A stretch of 60,148 nucleotides of DNA from positions 1-60,148 of the forward strand of contig NZ_JABUAE010000029.1 in the NCBI RefSeq assembly GCF_013314535.1, read 5' to 3'. Source of the stretch: Bacillus sp. Xin1 (GTDB taxonomy: Bacteria; Bacillota; Bacilli; Bacillales; Bacillaceae_G). A program made the translations under genes and the position numbers. Position 1 is the stretch's first letter. Each line of letters starts with the position of its first letter. Below are positions 43,339 to 52,196 of this stretch, one piece after another. The notes beneath the pieces were generated by a model, which saw nothing but the letters and a program-made list of their open reading frames with translations, had not been told where the DNA came from and made no database searches.

Positions 43339-44967
43339 TTATTTAAAGTTCATTCTCTCAAATGGTAACTCATATTGTGTTTGCTTAAATGAAATGTCTT
43401 TTAAGTTTTTGGGAGCAACTACAGTGACACGACCATATGAAATTGGAATAAAGACTGCTTCATCATGAACAGTTTTTAAAATATCAGCATACAATTGTTT
43501 TCGTTCTGCCTCATTCGTAGATACCATAACCTCAGCAATTTTATTGTAAAGCTCATCTGCCTTTGCAATACCACTTGTAGTATGCAAATAAGAAGCATTG
43601 GAAGTAAAACCAGCTATTGTACTTTGTGGATCATACGCTAGTCCCCATGTTTGATTGAATAATAAGTCATAGTCCCCTGTTGACCTTCTATTAGCGATTG
43701 AAGTTGATTCTTCACCAATAATTTTTAATTGAATACCTATACTTTTTAACGAACTTTGAATAAATTCAGCCTCTGCTTTTTGGGAAGGAGAATTACTATC
43801 ATAATAAAGATTCATTGCTAGTTTATTACCGTCTTTAGTTCTAACAACAGCATCACCTTCCAATACCCAGCCTGCTTTTTTTAAAATTTCTTTTGCTTTT
43901 TCTAAATCATAGCCTCGTTTCTTCAATGGAACATCTGCATATTTAACATTAGAAGAGAACAGTGTATTAGCTACTGTTTCGGTATTATTTAAAATATCCT
44001 TAGTAATTGTTTCTCTATCAATAGCGTACCAAATAGCCTCGCGAACAGCTTTTTCACTTACTGGATTATGAGATTTACTACTATTAGCCACGATCATTTT
44101 CGTATTCATTGCTTCACTTCTAGTAATTTTATAGCTGCCTGAATCAATCAATTGCTTCATTGCCTCAACATCAATACTGTCTGCACCTCTATCATCTGTG
44201 AAAGCAAAATTAACTTCTCCTTTTTGTAATGCTAAAAATGTTGTTTCCCCTGCTGGTAGAACTTTAGAAGTTATCTTCTTAATTTTAGGTAAGCCACCCC
44301 AATAGTTTTCATTTGCTTTAAAAGTTGCGGATTCATTGATTTTATGTTCATCGAGAATATATGGACCTGTACCGTTATATCCATTTACACCATCTTTTGT
44401 TTTCCCATTTACAAAATTTTTAGGTGATATAAATACATAAGGTCTAGTCATAGACAATTCAACTAGAGTTGGATAATATGCTTCTGATAGCACCAATTCA
44501 ACTGTATATTCATTCACCACATTACAAGCTACTATTTTTGTTGATAGTTTAATCCATGAATGCTTTTCTGCATTATTTTGTATAGCATCAATATTTTTTT
44601 TCACTGCTTCTGCATTAAATGGTTCCCCATCATGAAATTTCACGTCTTTCCTTAGATGAAAAGTATATATTTTTCCATCTTTTGATATCTCCCATGATTT
44701 AGCAAGTAAAGGCTTAATCCCTTCTTTTGTATTTTCAACTAATGATTCATATACCATTCCTTGAGCGGACATTGAACCTGTATACAAATGCGGATTCATA
44801 TCATTAATATCTTTAGATACTGCATAAGTTAATTCTTTTTTGTTACTTATTGAATGATCACCTTCCTTTTTCTTGCTATCTGAGCTTTTCAAAATTATAA
44901 AGCAAGCAGCTAGAAGGCATAAGACTGAAAAAACTAGAATCGCTACCTTAAATCTTTTAATCAACAA
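43339..44967 (-). CDS. cntA: metallophore-binding lipoprotein CntA
   Basis: A 542-residue solute-binding protein of the peptide/nickel (SBP_bac_5) family. An N-terminal signal ends in a lipobox LLAAC; family motifs include the FNAEAVKKNIDAI block and YNGTGPY. Start TTG at 44967 behind GGGAGAGGAA. In S. aureus the counterpart binds staphylopine with Ni, Co, Zn or Cu. A Zur-like box lies 97 bp upstream, so uptake genes can be switched separately from synthesis genes. Confidence 0.88.
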   Translation of the reverse strand: MLIKRFKVAILVFSVLCLLAACFIILKSSDSKKKEGDHSISNKKELTYAVSKDINDMNPHLYTGSMSAQGMVYESLVENTKEGIKPLLAKSWEISKDGKIYTFHLRKDVKFHDGEPFNAEAVKKNIDAIQNNAEKHSWIKLSTKIVACNVVNEYTVELVLSEAYYPTLVELSMTRPYVFISPKNFVNGKTKDGVNGYNGTGPYILDEHKINESATFKANENYWGGLPKIKKITSKVLPAGETTFLALQKGEVNFAFTDDRGADSIDVEAMKQLIDSGSYKITRSEAMNTKMIVANSSKSHNPVSEKAVREAIWYAIDRETITKDILNNTETVANTLFSSNVKYADVPLKKRGYDLEKAKEILKKAGWVLEGDAVVRTKDGNKLAMNLYYDSNSPSQKAEAEFIQSSLKSIGIQLKIIGEESTSIANRRSTGDYDLLFNQTWGLAYDPQSTIAGFTSNASYLHTTSGIAKADELYNKIAEVMVSTNEAERKQLYADILKTVHDEAVFIPISYGRVTVVAPKNLKDISFKQTQYELPFERMNFK

Positions 44968-45063
44968 AGTATTCCTCTCCCTTTCGTCTTCTTAATTTAG
45001 ATGTAATTTATTTTTGCTATTTAACTATGATTGACGCTCCAAACATATTAATCAAAGATATGA

Positions 45064-45084
45064 AAATAGTAATCATTACGATTT
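45064..45084 (-). promoter_or_regulatory. Zur-like box before cntA
   Basis: Core GTAATCATTAC flanked by AAATA and GATTT; the minus strand reads AAATCGTAATGATTAC, almost the B. subtilis Zur consensus TCGTAATnATTACGA. It sits between cntM and cntA. Confidence 0.75.
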
Positions 45085-45116
45085 GAATAGTGTGGTGATT
45101 TACTTTAAGTGAAAGT

Positions 45117-46434
45117 TTATTCCACCATTTTCTCTCCAATATTTTTTTCTATTTCACTACAAATCATATTCAAATCTTCATCGAAACTTTGAATATAATA
45201 TGCATTAGATAATAATTCTCCTTTATAGAATTGAGCAACTTTTTCAATTTTACTCTCGTATGTCTTAATAAATTTATCTATTGTTGGACAATTTAAACTT
45301 AAATATTTTGCAATTCCTTGTATTATTTTAATACGATAATAGTCTTCCTTAGGCATTCTCGGGATATCCCAATACCCTTCTCTGTTGACAAACATTTTTC
45401 TAATTGGAACAGCTGAAAAATCAAAATATTTTCCATCCTTATCTGGTTCTGAAAAAGGATCAATTAATAATGAGGAATAACGAATATACAATAAATATTC
45501 TTGATGGATATCTTCTAAATGATTAAAATTTTCTATATCTTGTCGAGATAGACTTTCCAATCTTACTGGATAATTATCATCTGTCATGAATTTCAACAAA
45601 TTAAGTCTTTTAATCTTCATTTTTTCTACAATATTCATAATTTCCTTCCATTGGGCCAGCATATCACGTATTAAATATTGTGTAATTGGACCCTCAGGGT
45701 AAATTTTATACACAAATTTTCGGGTATCTAAATCTCCAAATATCGCACTTAACGAAAAATCATTCATAAATAATGGTGGGTGAACATACAAAGAAATATT
45801 TCTTGTTTCTGCCTCAATTGGAGATTTCATGATTTCTAGAATAATGCCTAATTGTTCATATGCCTTACAAAACATGTCGACATTTTTAGATGGATAATTC
45901 GTCGATCCTATATAGATTTTTTTCTTAATCGCTGTTGTCAAAACATGACTAGAAGGGCTATCTTCCATCCAACGTGTATCCCCATAATATGTAGAAAATA
46001 CTAATAATTTCTGCTCCCGAATTAATACGATTCATATAATTACTTATTAAGCTATTTGAACCAAAAGTCGGAGAAACTAAAACAATACACCTTACTTGTT
46101 TCAAAAGCTCTTTATTAATCTGCTTTATTACTTCAATATACGCATCCGTTGTTACAGAGAAAATAATGGTATCCCAATTACCTTTAATAGTTTCATACCC
46201 TTTAAAAACTTGATCAACGAAGCATTCACCTTCCATATTTCGATGTTGTTCATTTTGAATACTTACACGAATTAGATGATTACTTTGTTTAAGAGCCGAA
46301 AAAAAGTTCTCTGAACGAGCTGATTCTCTTCCAGCAATCCCTACGTCACTTTTCAATTTCTTTTTTAAATTTACAGCAAGTTGAATAGATGTAGGACCAG
46401 TTCCTAATATTAAGACACGCTTAAAAGCATTCAT
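45117..46434 (-). pseudogene. cntM: staphylopine-type opine dehydrogenase CntM, frameshifted
   Basis: Two frames make one opine dehydrogenase of about 438 residues, which joins the CntL product to a 2-oxo acid using NAD(P)H. The N-terminal half has the nucleotide motif LGTGPTSIQLAV and the C-terminal half the family's all-helical domain with VLTTAIKKKIYIGST. The break is at a run of A4 (plus 45995-45998); with A3 the reading becomes ISISTYYGDTRWMEDSPSSH. If real, metallophore synthesis stops before the last step. There is a 30-bp gap to cntL. Confidence 0.8.
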
Positions 46435-46464
46435 AAAATCTTTCCTTTCTCATAAGTAAGCAAT

Positions 46465-47259
46465 TTAAACTTTTTGATACAACTCAATATCAAACACATC
46501 ATCTGGACGCAATATATCATCAACTTTATTCCATTTTTGTTTATCAACTTCCCTCGAAGGGTAATTAAATAGAGACTTTAACTGATTACCATATCTCATA
46601 GCCACCACTACATTATCATTTGTTAATGTATGTAATTGTTCTAGTATGTCATATTTATCTTTAACAGTTGAACTAAAAATGATATGAGTCGCATCTCTTG
46701 TAAAATCAAGATTTTCTACTGGTACTCTTTCTAATCTAATATTTAATCCTGCACCTATTCTTTCTACAACGTTTAATCCAAATTTGATAGCCTCATCATC
46801 AATATCTATGCCAACAACCTCAGCTCCAGTTCGCTTAGCAATTAATATTGGTGTCATTGGAAATGAGCCAGCCCCTACTAGTAATACTTTGGAATCAGAA
46901 GTAATTTGAAAACTACCAAATTCCTTTTCAATACATGATTCTATATTCTTAAAGTAATCTGTTATTTCAGCAACTCCACTAAGAAGCTTTAATGCACGAT
47001 ATTTTTCCATAATAGCTACACAAAGCGCTGATTTTTCTCTTAAAGACACCGCAAGTTGGTTCAAATCACAGTGTTCTTGTTGCTGCAATTTCTCCCATAT
47101 TTCTTTGTTCCTTGTGTTTATAATAAAGTGTGAGTATTCATCTATTAAGGTCTCTAACTCCAAACAATCATTGATAGTGTGATCATACCTTCCTATCAAG
47201 GCAGTAAATTTCTCTAGGTAATTACTCAAATATTTCAGAAAATCCCCTAAGTCATTCAT
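46465..47259 (-). CDS. cntL: nicotianamine synthase-like CntL
   Basis: A 264-residue enzyme of the nicotianamine synthase family that moves an aminobutyrate unit from S-adenosylmethionine to D- or L-His. The SAM-binding block KVLLVGAGSFPMTPILIAKR, followed by GAEVVGIDIDDEAIKFG, and the FSSTVKDKYDIL stretch are visible, behind an all-helical N-terminal domain. Placement between the cntK-like and cntM-like genes supports the call. Confidence 0.85.
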   Translation of the reverse strand: MNDLGDFLKYLSNYLEKFTALIGRYDHTINDCLELETLIDEYSHFIINTRNKEIWEKLQQQEHCDLNQLAVSLREKSALCVAIMEKYRALKLLSGVAEITDYFKNIESCIEKEFGSFQITSDSKVLLVGAGSFPMTPILIAKRTGAEVVGIDIDDEAIKFGLNVVERIGAGLNIRLERVPVENLDFTRDATHIIFSSTVKDKYDILEQLHTLTNDNVVVAMRYGNQLKSLFNYPSREVDKQKWNKVDDILRPDDVFDIELYQKV

Positions 47260-47287
47260 TCATTTTCTCTCCAATACAATGTAATAG

Positions 47288-48121
47288 TTAAACAGTTATA
47301 AATGCTTTTCCTTGTGCTACTATCCCAACACCTCCTTCAATTTTAAGACTTGTTAACTCTTCTTTATGCCAGTTGGCGACAACAGTAATAGTTCCACCAG
47401 GTTGTCTTACATGTGCAACCACCTCCTTTTGATTTTTCCAAGCCAAATAAGCTCCTAAAGAGGCAGTACCTGAACCACATCCCCTTTCCCATACCATACT
47501 ATCAAGATGTGGAACATAGATAAGTGGAGACAATTCATTAGAATTTGATTTATACAATAAGATACCTATCAATTTAGTGTCTAAGGTTAATGCCAGTGAT
47601 TTTGCTAATGTTTGGGCTTTTTTTCTCACTTCTTCACTAATAACCTCTACTTCTATCACAATATGAATAGAATCATGGTAATTTACTATAACAATGTCTA
47701 AATCATTTCCTTCATGCTTTATAGTTTTCTGTTCTATCTCTTTAGGGATAGGCATAGTAACTTGACAATAATATTCCTCTAACTCTCTTCTCACTTGACA
47801 CACTATGAGTTCGTCTGTACCCGAAACTTCTAATAATATCTCCGATAAATCATTGTGTTTCAGTCCTTTTTTAGATGCAATAAAAGCTGCTAATGCCATA
47901 CAGGCGTTACCACAGAACTCACCTCCAGCCATTTGTAGATGTGCGTCGGCTTCATACTTTGTAGATTCTTCTATAAATCCTACTTGTTCTGCATACACGC
48001 TGTCATACGACATAATTTTTTTTGCAATCGTCTTATACTCTATAACTGGATGATTAGTCTTAACGAGAATCGTCATATTTTGAGTTGGATTAAATTTTAT
48101 AAACTCTATTTCCTGTGTCAT
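47288..48121 (-). CDS. cntK: histidine racemase CntK (DapF-like)
   Basis: A 277-residue PLP-independent racemase of the diaminopimelate epimerase fold. Both catalytic cysteines are in place, GGEFCGNACMA and ERGCGSGTASLG. In the S. aureus pathway it makes D-His for CntL. Pathways for pseudopaline and bacillopaline use L-His and lack cntK, so its presence suggests a staphylopine-like product. AAAGGAT stands before the ATG. First gene of the operon, behind a Zur-like box. Confidence 0.88.
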   Translation of the reverse strand: MTQEIEFIKFNPTQNMTILVKTNHPVIEYKTIAKKIMSYDSVYAEQVGFIEESTKYEADAHLQMAGGEFCGNACMALAAFIASKKGLKHNDLSEILLEVSGTDELIVCQVRRELEEYYCQVTMPIPKEIEQKTIKHEGNDLDIVIVNYHDSIHIVIEVEVISEEVRKKAQTLAKSLALTLDTKLIGILLYKSNSNELSPLIYVPHLDSMVWERGCGSGTASLGAYLAWKNQKEVVAHVRQPGGTITVVANWHKEELTSLKIEGGVGIVAQGKAFITV

Positions 48122-48175
48122 CTCACTTATCCTTTACGTCATATTTTTATTGATTTCCTTTGTCCAACTAAATGA

Positions 48176-48196
48176 AAACAGTAATCATTACGTTTT
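48176..48196 (-). promoter_or_regulatory. Zur-like box before cntK
   Basis: Core GTAATCATTAC (48181-48191) between A-rich and T-rich flanks (AAACA..GTTTT). It is the same 11-bp palindrome as in the cntA box. It lies just downstream of the predicted start site, so binding would block transcription when zinc is ample. Confidence 0.75.
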
Positions 48197-48211
48197 ACAT
48201 TACGGGAATAG

Positions 48212-48238
48212 ATTATATCATAATTTTTATGGTGTCAA
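48212..48238 (-). promoter_or_regulatory. promoter of cntK
   Basis: On the minus strand TTGACA (plus 48233-48238) and TATAAT (plus 48212-48217), both perfect boxes, with a short 15-nt spacer. Confidence 0.6.
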
Positions 48239-48503
48239 TATTTATTCTTAAATTAATTGGATGCTTCTGAGGCCGATGAAGAGCCGTTTTCTTTAAATCT
48301 AATTCTTACACTCTCTTTTTGTTCACAAAAAGTTCGATTATTTCATATAATCAAATACCTTATAATTATGATAAAATAATTTTTAATCTGATATAACATG
48401 ACTCCTGGGCAACTAGGAGTTTTTGCTATATAACATTTGAAAATACAATAGGAATTTACGAATCAAAAATGAACATTACGAATTCTACTTCAGGAGGTAT
48501 AAA

Positions 48504-48902
48504 ATGAAAAAATTATATTATGCATCGTTCGTATATTTAGTCATTGGTTTATTATCAGGTGTATTCGCTAGAGAATACGCAAAATCAAAGGGTATTCTAG
48601 GATCTACACTGCTGAACCTTTTACATACTCATACGCTCGTACTCGGTTTTTTATTTTTCTTAATCGCCCTTGCATTAGCAAAATCATTTTCATTTCATAA
48701 AGTGAAGGGCTTTAATAGTTGGTTCATCGTCCATAATGTCGGATTAATTTTAACCCTCTCTTCATTGGCAACTCGAGGGCTTCTTCAACTTAATGGTGCT
48801 AATTTTAAAGAATTAACCTACATAATCGGATTCTCTCATTCTCTCATTGGTTTTACCCTAGTTTGGTTTATGATTCTATTAAAAAAATCATTCAAAATGT
48901 AA
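48504..48902 (+). CDS. DUF2871 family membrane protein
   Basis: A 132-residue protein with four membrane helices, recognised as DUF2871 by the N-terminal YYASFVYLVIGLLSGVFARE, the HTHTLVLGFLFFLIALAL helix and the HSLIGFTLVWF end. Several intramembrane His residues (LHTHTL, FSHSLIG) could bind a metal or heme; no function is established. AGGAGG lies before the ATG. It stands alone between cnt and ars, ended by a perfect terminator. Confidence 0.75.
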   Translation: MKKLYYASFVYLVIGLLSGVFAREYAKSKGILGSTLLNLLHTHTLVLGFLFFLIALALAKSFSFHKVKGFNSWFIVHNVGLILTLSSLATRGLLQLNGANFKELTYIIGFSHSLIGFTLVWFMILLKKSFKM

Positions 48903-48930
48903 TGTGTAACAAAACATCACCAAAAATAGA

Positions 48931-48965
48931 ACGGGGCTGTCTTTTAAAAGACAGCCCCGTTTCTA
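48931..48965. terminator. 30-bp perfect palindrome, bidirectional terminator
   Basis: ACGGGGCTGTCTTTT joined directly to AAAAGACAGCCCCGT, followed by TTTCTAT on the plus side. It separates the DUF2871 gene from arsC. Confidence 0.9.
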
Positions 48966-48971
48966 TATAGA

Positions 48972-49376
48972 TTATTCCCCTGTTTCAGCAAACTTCTTAA
49001 TTCGCTCACCAATCTCATCACGAACACGTTGGAATACTAACCATTCTTGCCCTGCTGGGTCATCAAATCCCCAGTGAACACGTTTTACATGCGAAGGTGT
49101 AGTCGGGCACACATCGTTTGCATGACCGCAAAGTGTAACAACAAGATCTGCTTTATTTAAAATGTCACGATTAATCATATCAGATGTTTGCCCAGTGATA
49201 TCGACATCTACTTCTTTCATTGCCTTAATAGCATTTGGATTCACGCCATGCGCTTCAATCCCTGCAGAATATACATTCCATTTGTCGCCCAAATATTTCT
49301 TTCCAAATCCTTCTGCAATTTGGCTGCGACAAGAGTTACCCGTACATAAAAAGTAAATCGTTTTTTTCTTTTCCAT
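48972..49376 (-). CDS. arsC: arsenate reductase, thioredoxin-coupled
   Basis: A 134-residue enzyme of the low-molecular-weight phosphatase fold that reduces arsenate to arsenite. The first cysteine is in the P-loop CTGNSCRS (near residue 11) and the redox pair in [10 protein letters not shown], as in the S. aureus pI258 and B. subtilis type. It is the last gene of the arsenic operon, with 16 bp to acr3. Confidence 0.92.
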   Translation of the reverse strand: MEKKKTIYFLCTGNSCRSQIAEGFGKKYLGDKWNVYSAGIEAHGVNPNAIKAMKEVDVDITGQTSDMINRDILNKADLVVTLCGHANDVCPTTPSHVKRVHWGFDDPAGQEWLVFQRVRDEIGERIKKFAETGE

Positions 49377-49392
49377 ATGAATTCCACCTTTA

Positions 49393-50430
49393 TTATGATT
49401 GTTTTTGAAAGTATTTTTTCTGAAACCATAGTGCTACATTTACAAGTGCTATCATAACGGGCACCTCAACTAAAGGCCCAATAACTGCCGCAAATGCTGC
49501 TCCAGATTGAATTCCAAATACCCCTACAGCTACAGCGATTGCTAATTCAAAGTTATTACTTCCAGCTGTAAACGCTAATGTTGTTGTTACTCCATAACTT
49601 GCACCAATTTTCTTGCCCATAAAGAAAGAAACAAAGAACATCAATACAAAATAAATGAGCAATGGAATCGCGATACGTACAACATCGAATGGTACGCTAA
49701 CAATGACTTCACCTTTTAATGAGAACATCACAATGATTGTAAATAATAATGCGACTAATGTAATTGGACTAATCTTTGAAATGAATACTTTTTCATACCA
49801 CTCTCGACCTTTTACTTTTACAAAAATTAAACGCGTTAACATGCCAGCGATAAAAGGAACTCCTAAGTAAATAAAGACTGACTTTGCAACCTCTGCCATT
49901 GTAATATCCACAACAGCTCCTTCAATTCCTAACCATTCTGGAATGACTGTTACAAACACATAAGCGTATACTGAGAAAAATAACATTTGGAATACAGAGT
50001 TAAAAGCAACTAACCCTGCCGCATACTCCGTATCACCTTTTGCTAAGTCGTTCCAAACGATAACCATTGCAATACAACGTGCTAAGCCAATCATGATGAG
50101 CCCTACCATATATTCTGGCTTATCTTGTAAAAATATAATGGCTAAAACAAACATAAGGACAGGACCAATAATCCAGTTTTGTACAAGCGATAATATGAGT
50201 ACTTTTACATCTTTAAAAACGTGCCCTATCTCTTCATAACGAACTTTTGCAAGCGGCGGATACATCATCAGAATTAAACCAATTGCAAGCGGAATAGAGG
50301 TTGTTCCTACCTGTAACCGATTCATTCCATCCACAAAACCAGGTGATAGATACCCTATTGCAATTCCCACTATCATCGCAAGAAAAATCCAAAGGGTTAA
50401 AAATTGATCTAAAAACGATAATCGTTTCAT
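49393..50430 (-). CDS. acr3: arsenite efflux permease, ACR3 family
   Basis: A 345-residue, ten-helix arsenite exporter of the ACR3 (BART) type, with the conserved [10 protein letters not shown] and the [13 protein letters not shown] motif, whose cysteine is needed for arsenite transport in this family. AAAAGGAG precedes the ATG. It exports the arsenite made by ArsC and the trivalent product of ArsI. Confidence 0.92.
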   Translation of the reverse strand: MKRLSFLDQFLTLWIFLAMIVGIAIGYLSPGFVDGMNRLQVGTTSIPLAIGLILMMYPPLAKVRYEEIGHVFKDVKVLILSLVQNWIIGPVLMFVLAIIFLQDKPEYMVGLIMIGLARCIAMVIVWNDLAKGDTEYAAGLVAFNSVFQMLFFSVYAYVFVTVIPEWLGIEGAVVDITMAEVAKSVFIYLGVPFIAGMLTRLIFVKVKGREWYEKVFISKISPITLVALLFTIIVMFSLKGEVIVSVPFDVVRIAIPLLIYFVLMFFVSFFMGKKIGASYGVTTTLAFTAGSNNFELAIAVAVGVFGIQSGAAFAAVIGPLVEVPVMIALVNVALWFQKKYFQKQS

Positions 50431-50448
50431 TTTTTCTCCTTTTTTGTT

Positions 50449-50886
50449 TTAACAACATGAAGTTGAATTGATATTCTTTTCATCAGAACTTACACAGGAC
50501 GTTTCTATTTTATGAATTTCACTATCAGCCTTCGTATAGAAAAACTCCCATTCATTCCCGTCAGGATCCGTTACCCAAAACTTATCTTGCACGGCGTAGC
50601 AACAAGTCGTATCCATTTCCTCACGAGCAAAGAAACCCTCCTTGTCTAAACGCTCTTTATGCATGATGATTTCTTCTTGATTCTCTACTTGGAAACCAAA
50701 ATGATTGACCTGGCTTCCTTTTACTTCATCTCTTACATTTAAAGTGAAATTTAGCCCTGGACTTTCCAATAAAAACTTCGCGTAATCTTCTTTTACTTTC
50801 ACTGGTGTTACTCCAAATACCTTACTGTAAAATTCAATTGACTTTTCCAAATTCGTCACATTGATCCCCACATGTACATATTGCAT
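50449..50886 (-). CDS. arsI: ArsI-type C-As lyase (VOC, CadI/ArsI family)
   Basis: A 145-residue VOC dioxygenase that demethylates methylarsenite. The vicinal cysteine pair that binds the arsenic is in TTCCYA, with the Fe ligands His (YVHVGIN), His (VNHFGF) and Glu (EWEFF) in place. A Cys-Cys end (TSCC) resembles that of ArsR here. Its place between arsR and acr3 supports organoarsenical detoxification. Confidence 0.85.
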   Translation of the reverse strand: MQYVHVGINVTNLEKSIEFYSKVFGVTPVKVKEDYAKFLLESPGLNFTLNVRDEVKGSQVNHFGFQVENQEEIIMHKERLDKEGFFAREEMDTTCCYAVQDKFWVTDPDGNEWEFFYTKADSEIHKIETSCVSSDEKNINSTSCC

Positions 50887-50912
50887 ATCCTATTCCTCCC
50901 TCACTTTAATTA

Positions 50913-50928
50913 ATCAATTTTTTTTGAT
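50913..50928 (-). promoter_or_regulatory. ArsR box between arsR and arsI
   Basis: ATCAA-N6-TTGAT, identical in pattern to two boxes before arsR. It could give arsI its own regulated promoter or fine-tune read-through. Confidence 0.6.
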
Positions 50929-50946
50929 TTATTTAACATAAAAAAC

Positions 50947-51252
50947 TCAGCAGCAACTACCTCTGCCAGTTTTTCGGAACACACAACAAAGTTCTTCCGA
51001 CAACAAATTATTCACTTCTTCATCATTTAAATCATAATAGCTCCATGTTCCCTTTGTTTCTTTTACAATTAAATTTGCATCAAGTAATATTTTTAAATGA
51101 TACGAAAGTTTAGATTGTGAAATTCCAAATACTTCCGTCAAATCACACACACAAGTCTGTCCACGTTGACATAACTCGTACATGATCTCTAATCTTTTTT
51201 TGTCTGCAAGAGCTTTAAACTTCTTTTCAAACTGTCCGAAGTTTTCTTTCAC
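50947..51252 (-). CDS. arsR: ArsR family arsenic-responsive repressor
   Basis: A 101-residue winged-helix repressor. The metal-binding TCVCDL motif lies at the start of the recognition region and ISQSKLSYHLKILLDANLI is the DNA-binding helix pair. Extra cysteines occur at the end (ELCCVF, GRGSCC). GTG at 51252 is the best start, with GGGAG eight bases before it; TTG and GTG codons further up are inside or before that site. Confidence 0.88.
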   Translation of the reverse strand: MKENFGQFEKKFKALADKKRLEIMYELCQRGQTCVCDLTEVFGISQSKLSYHLKILLDANLIVKETKGTWSYYDLNDEEVNNLLSEELCCVFRKTGRGSCC

Positions 51253-51268
51253 GCGCTTCACTCCCTTT

Positions 51269-51284
51269 ATCAACTTTTTTTGAT
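51269..51284 (-). promoter_or_regulatory. ArsR box near the arsR start
   Basis: ATCAA-N6-TTGAT in the leader of arsR; second of three copies. Confidence 0.6.
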
Positions 51285-51310
51285 ATTTATATTATATACA
51301 TCATTCTAAC

Positions 51311-51364
51311 TACAATTCAACCTATACATCAAAAAAAATTGATTTATAGGTTGAATTGTAGTTT
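51311..51364. promoter_or_regulatory. 54-bp near-palindrome with an ArsR box in its centre
   Basis: ACTACAATTCAACCTATA (51311-51328) and TATAGGTTGAATTGTAGT (51347-51364) are a perfect 18-bp inverted repeat that frames the box ATCAA-N6-TTGAT (51330-51345). The unit could extrude as a cruciform or fold in RNA, and holds the operator at its tip. Confidence 0.6.
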
Positions 51365-51374
51365 ATGAATCTAA

Positions 51375-51402
51375 AAAAGGAGGGATTTCCCACTCCTTTT
51401 TC
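51375..51402 (-). terminator. terminator of the secreted-protein gene
   Basis: AAAAAGGAG pairs with CTCCTTTTT around a G/C-rich loop, directly after the stop of the next gene. Confidence 0.65.
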
Positions 51403-51409
51403 CCCATCC

Positions 51410-52081
51410 TTATTCAAAATATACTTGTCCACCATTCAAATAAACATCTTTCCACTTTCCATTTTTATTGATAAATTTGATTTTCACATTACCTGATTGT
51501 TCCGTTAAAGGTGCGACAGGGACATTTAATACACCAACAAAATTCCCAATTTTGACGCTTCCTATTTCTGATTCTTCATGCAATATTTGAATCTTCATTT
51601 CTGAAAATTTCCTTTTCGCTTCCACAACTATATTTTTCGGTTTATGGTAATCTCTTCCTTGTCCAATCCACACATGACCTTTAAATTCTGTTTTCTCATA
51701 GTTATAAACCGATAATCCAGCTTCTTTTACATTCTCTATTGCAGCCCGGTGAACATTAAGAAGCTCCTTATTGCTAGAACTTATCATATTCCCATTTGCG
51801 TCCATAGAGTAACCAAAGGGCTCCCCATCACCTTCAGGAATTTTATAAATATCTGGGGCAATAATTTGCTGTTTTAGTTCATTCATTTCTTCTTGGGAAT
51901 AAGACTTTATTAGATCTCCTGTTTGACTGTACAATTCCATATACGGCTTTCCATTATTCTTTTTTTCTATTGAATCAGATGCCGTAGATATAGTTTTTCC
52001 ATAAGCAACACTACTAGTAGGGATTAGCAGAAATAGAAACAAAGCGAAAAGAGTTAACTTTGACCAATACACTTTTTTCAT
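51410..52081 (-). CDS. secreted protein of unknown function
   Basis: A 223-residue protein with a clear signal peptide (MKKVYWSKLTLFALFLFLL, cleavage likely after SSVAYG). The mature part is mixed helix and beta with repeated GxW, GKWKDVYLNGGQVYF near the end, and no cysteine. No family is recognised. It has its own hairpin terminator and lies between the ars operon and an MFS gene on the same strand. Confidence 0.6.
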   Translation of the reverse strand: MKKVYWSKLTLFALFLFLLIPTSSVAYGKTISTASDSIEKKNNGKPYMELYSQTGDLIKSYSQEEMNELKQQIIAPDIYKIPEGDGEPFGYSMDANGNMISSSNKELLNVHRAAIENVKEAGLSVYNYEKTEFKGHVWIGQGRDYHKPKNIVVEAKRKFSEMKIQILHEESEIGSVKIGNFVGVLNVPVAPLTEQSGNVKIKFINKNGKWKDVYLNGGQVYFE

Positions 52082-52153
52082 AAAATTCCCTCCTACTATT
52101 TATATGTTTTATAGTTTAACACACACAACAACCTTTTACATTTATATCCAAAA

Positions 52154-52192
52154 GAAAAAAAGAGTCTCATAATCTCTATGAGACCCTTTCTA
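52154..52192 (-). terminator. terminator of the Bcr/CflA pump
   Basis: AAGAGTCTCATA pairs with TATGAGACCCTTT. Confidence 0.75.
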
Positions 52193-52196
52193 TACA

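Larger units (their letters stand above)
48122..48503. other. cnt control region and gap
   Basis: Holds the cntK promoter, its Zur-like box and, on the plus strand, a small hairpin ACTCCT / AGGAGT (48401-48420) followed by TTTTT whose transcript is not obvious. No coding frame is supported. Confidence 0.5.
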
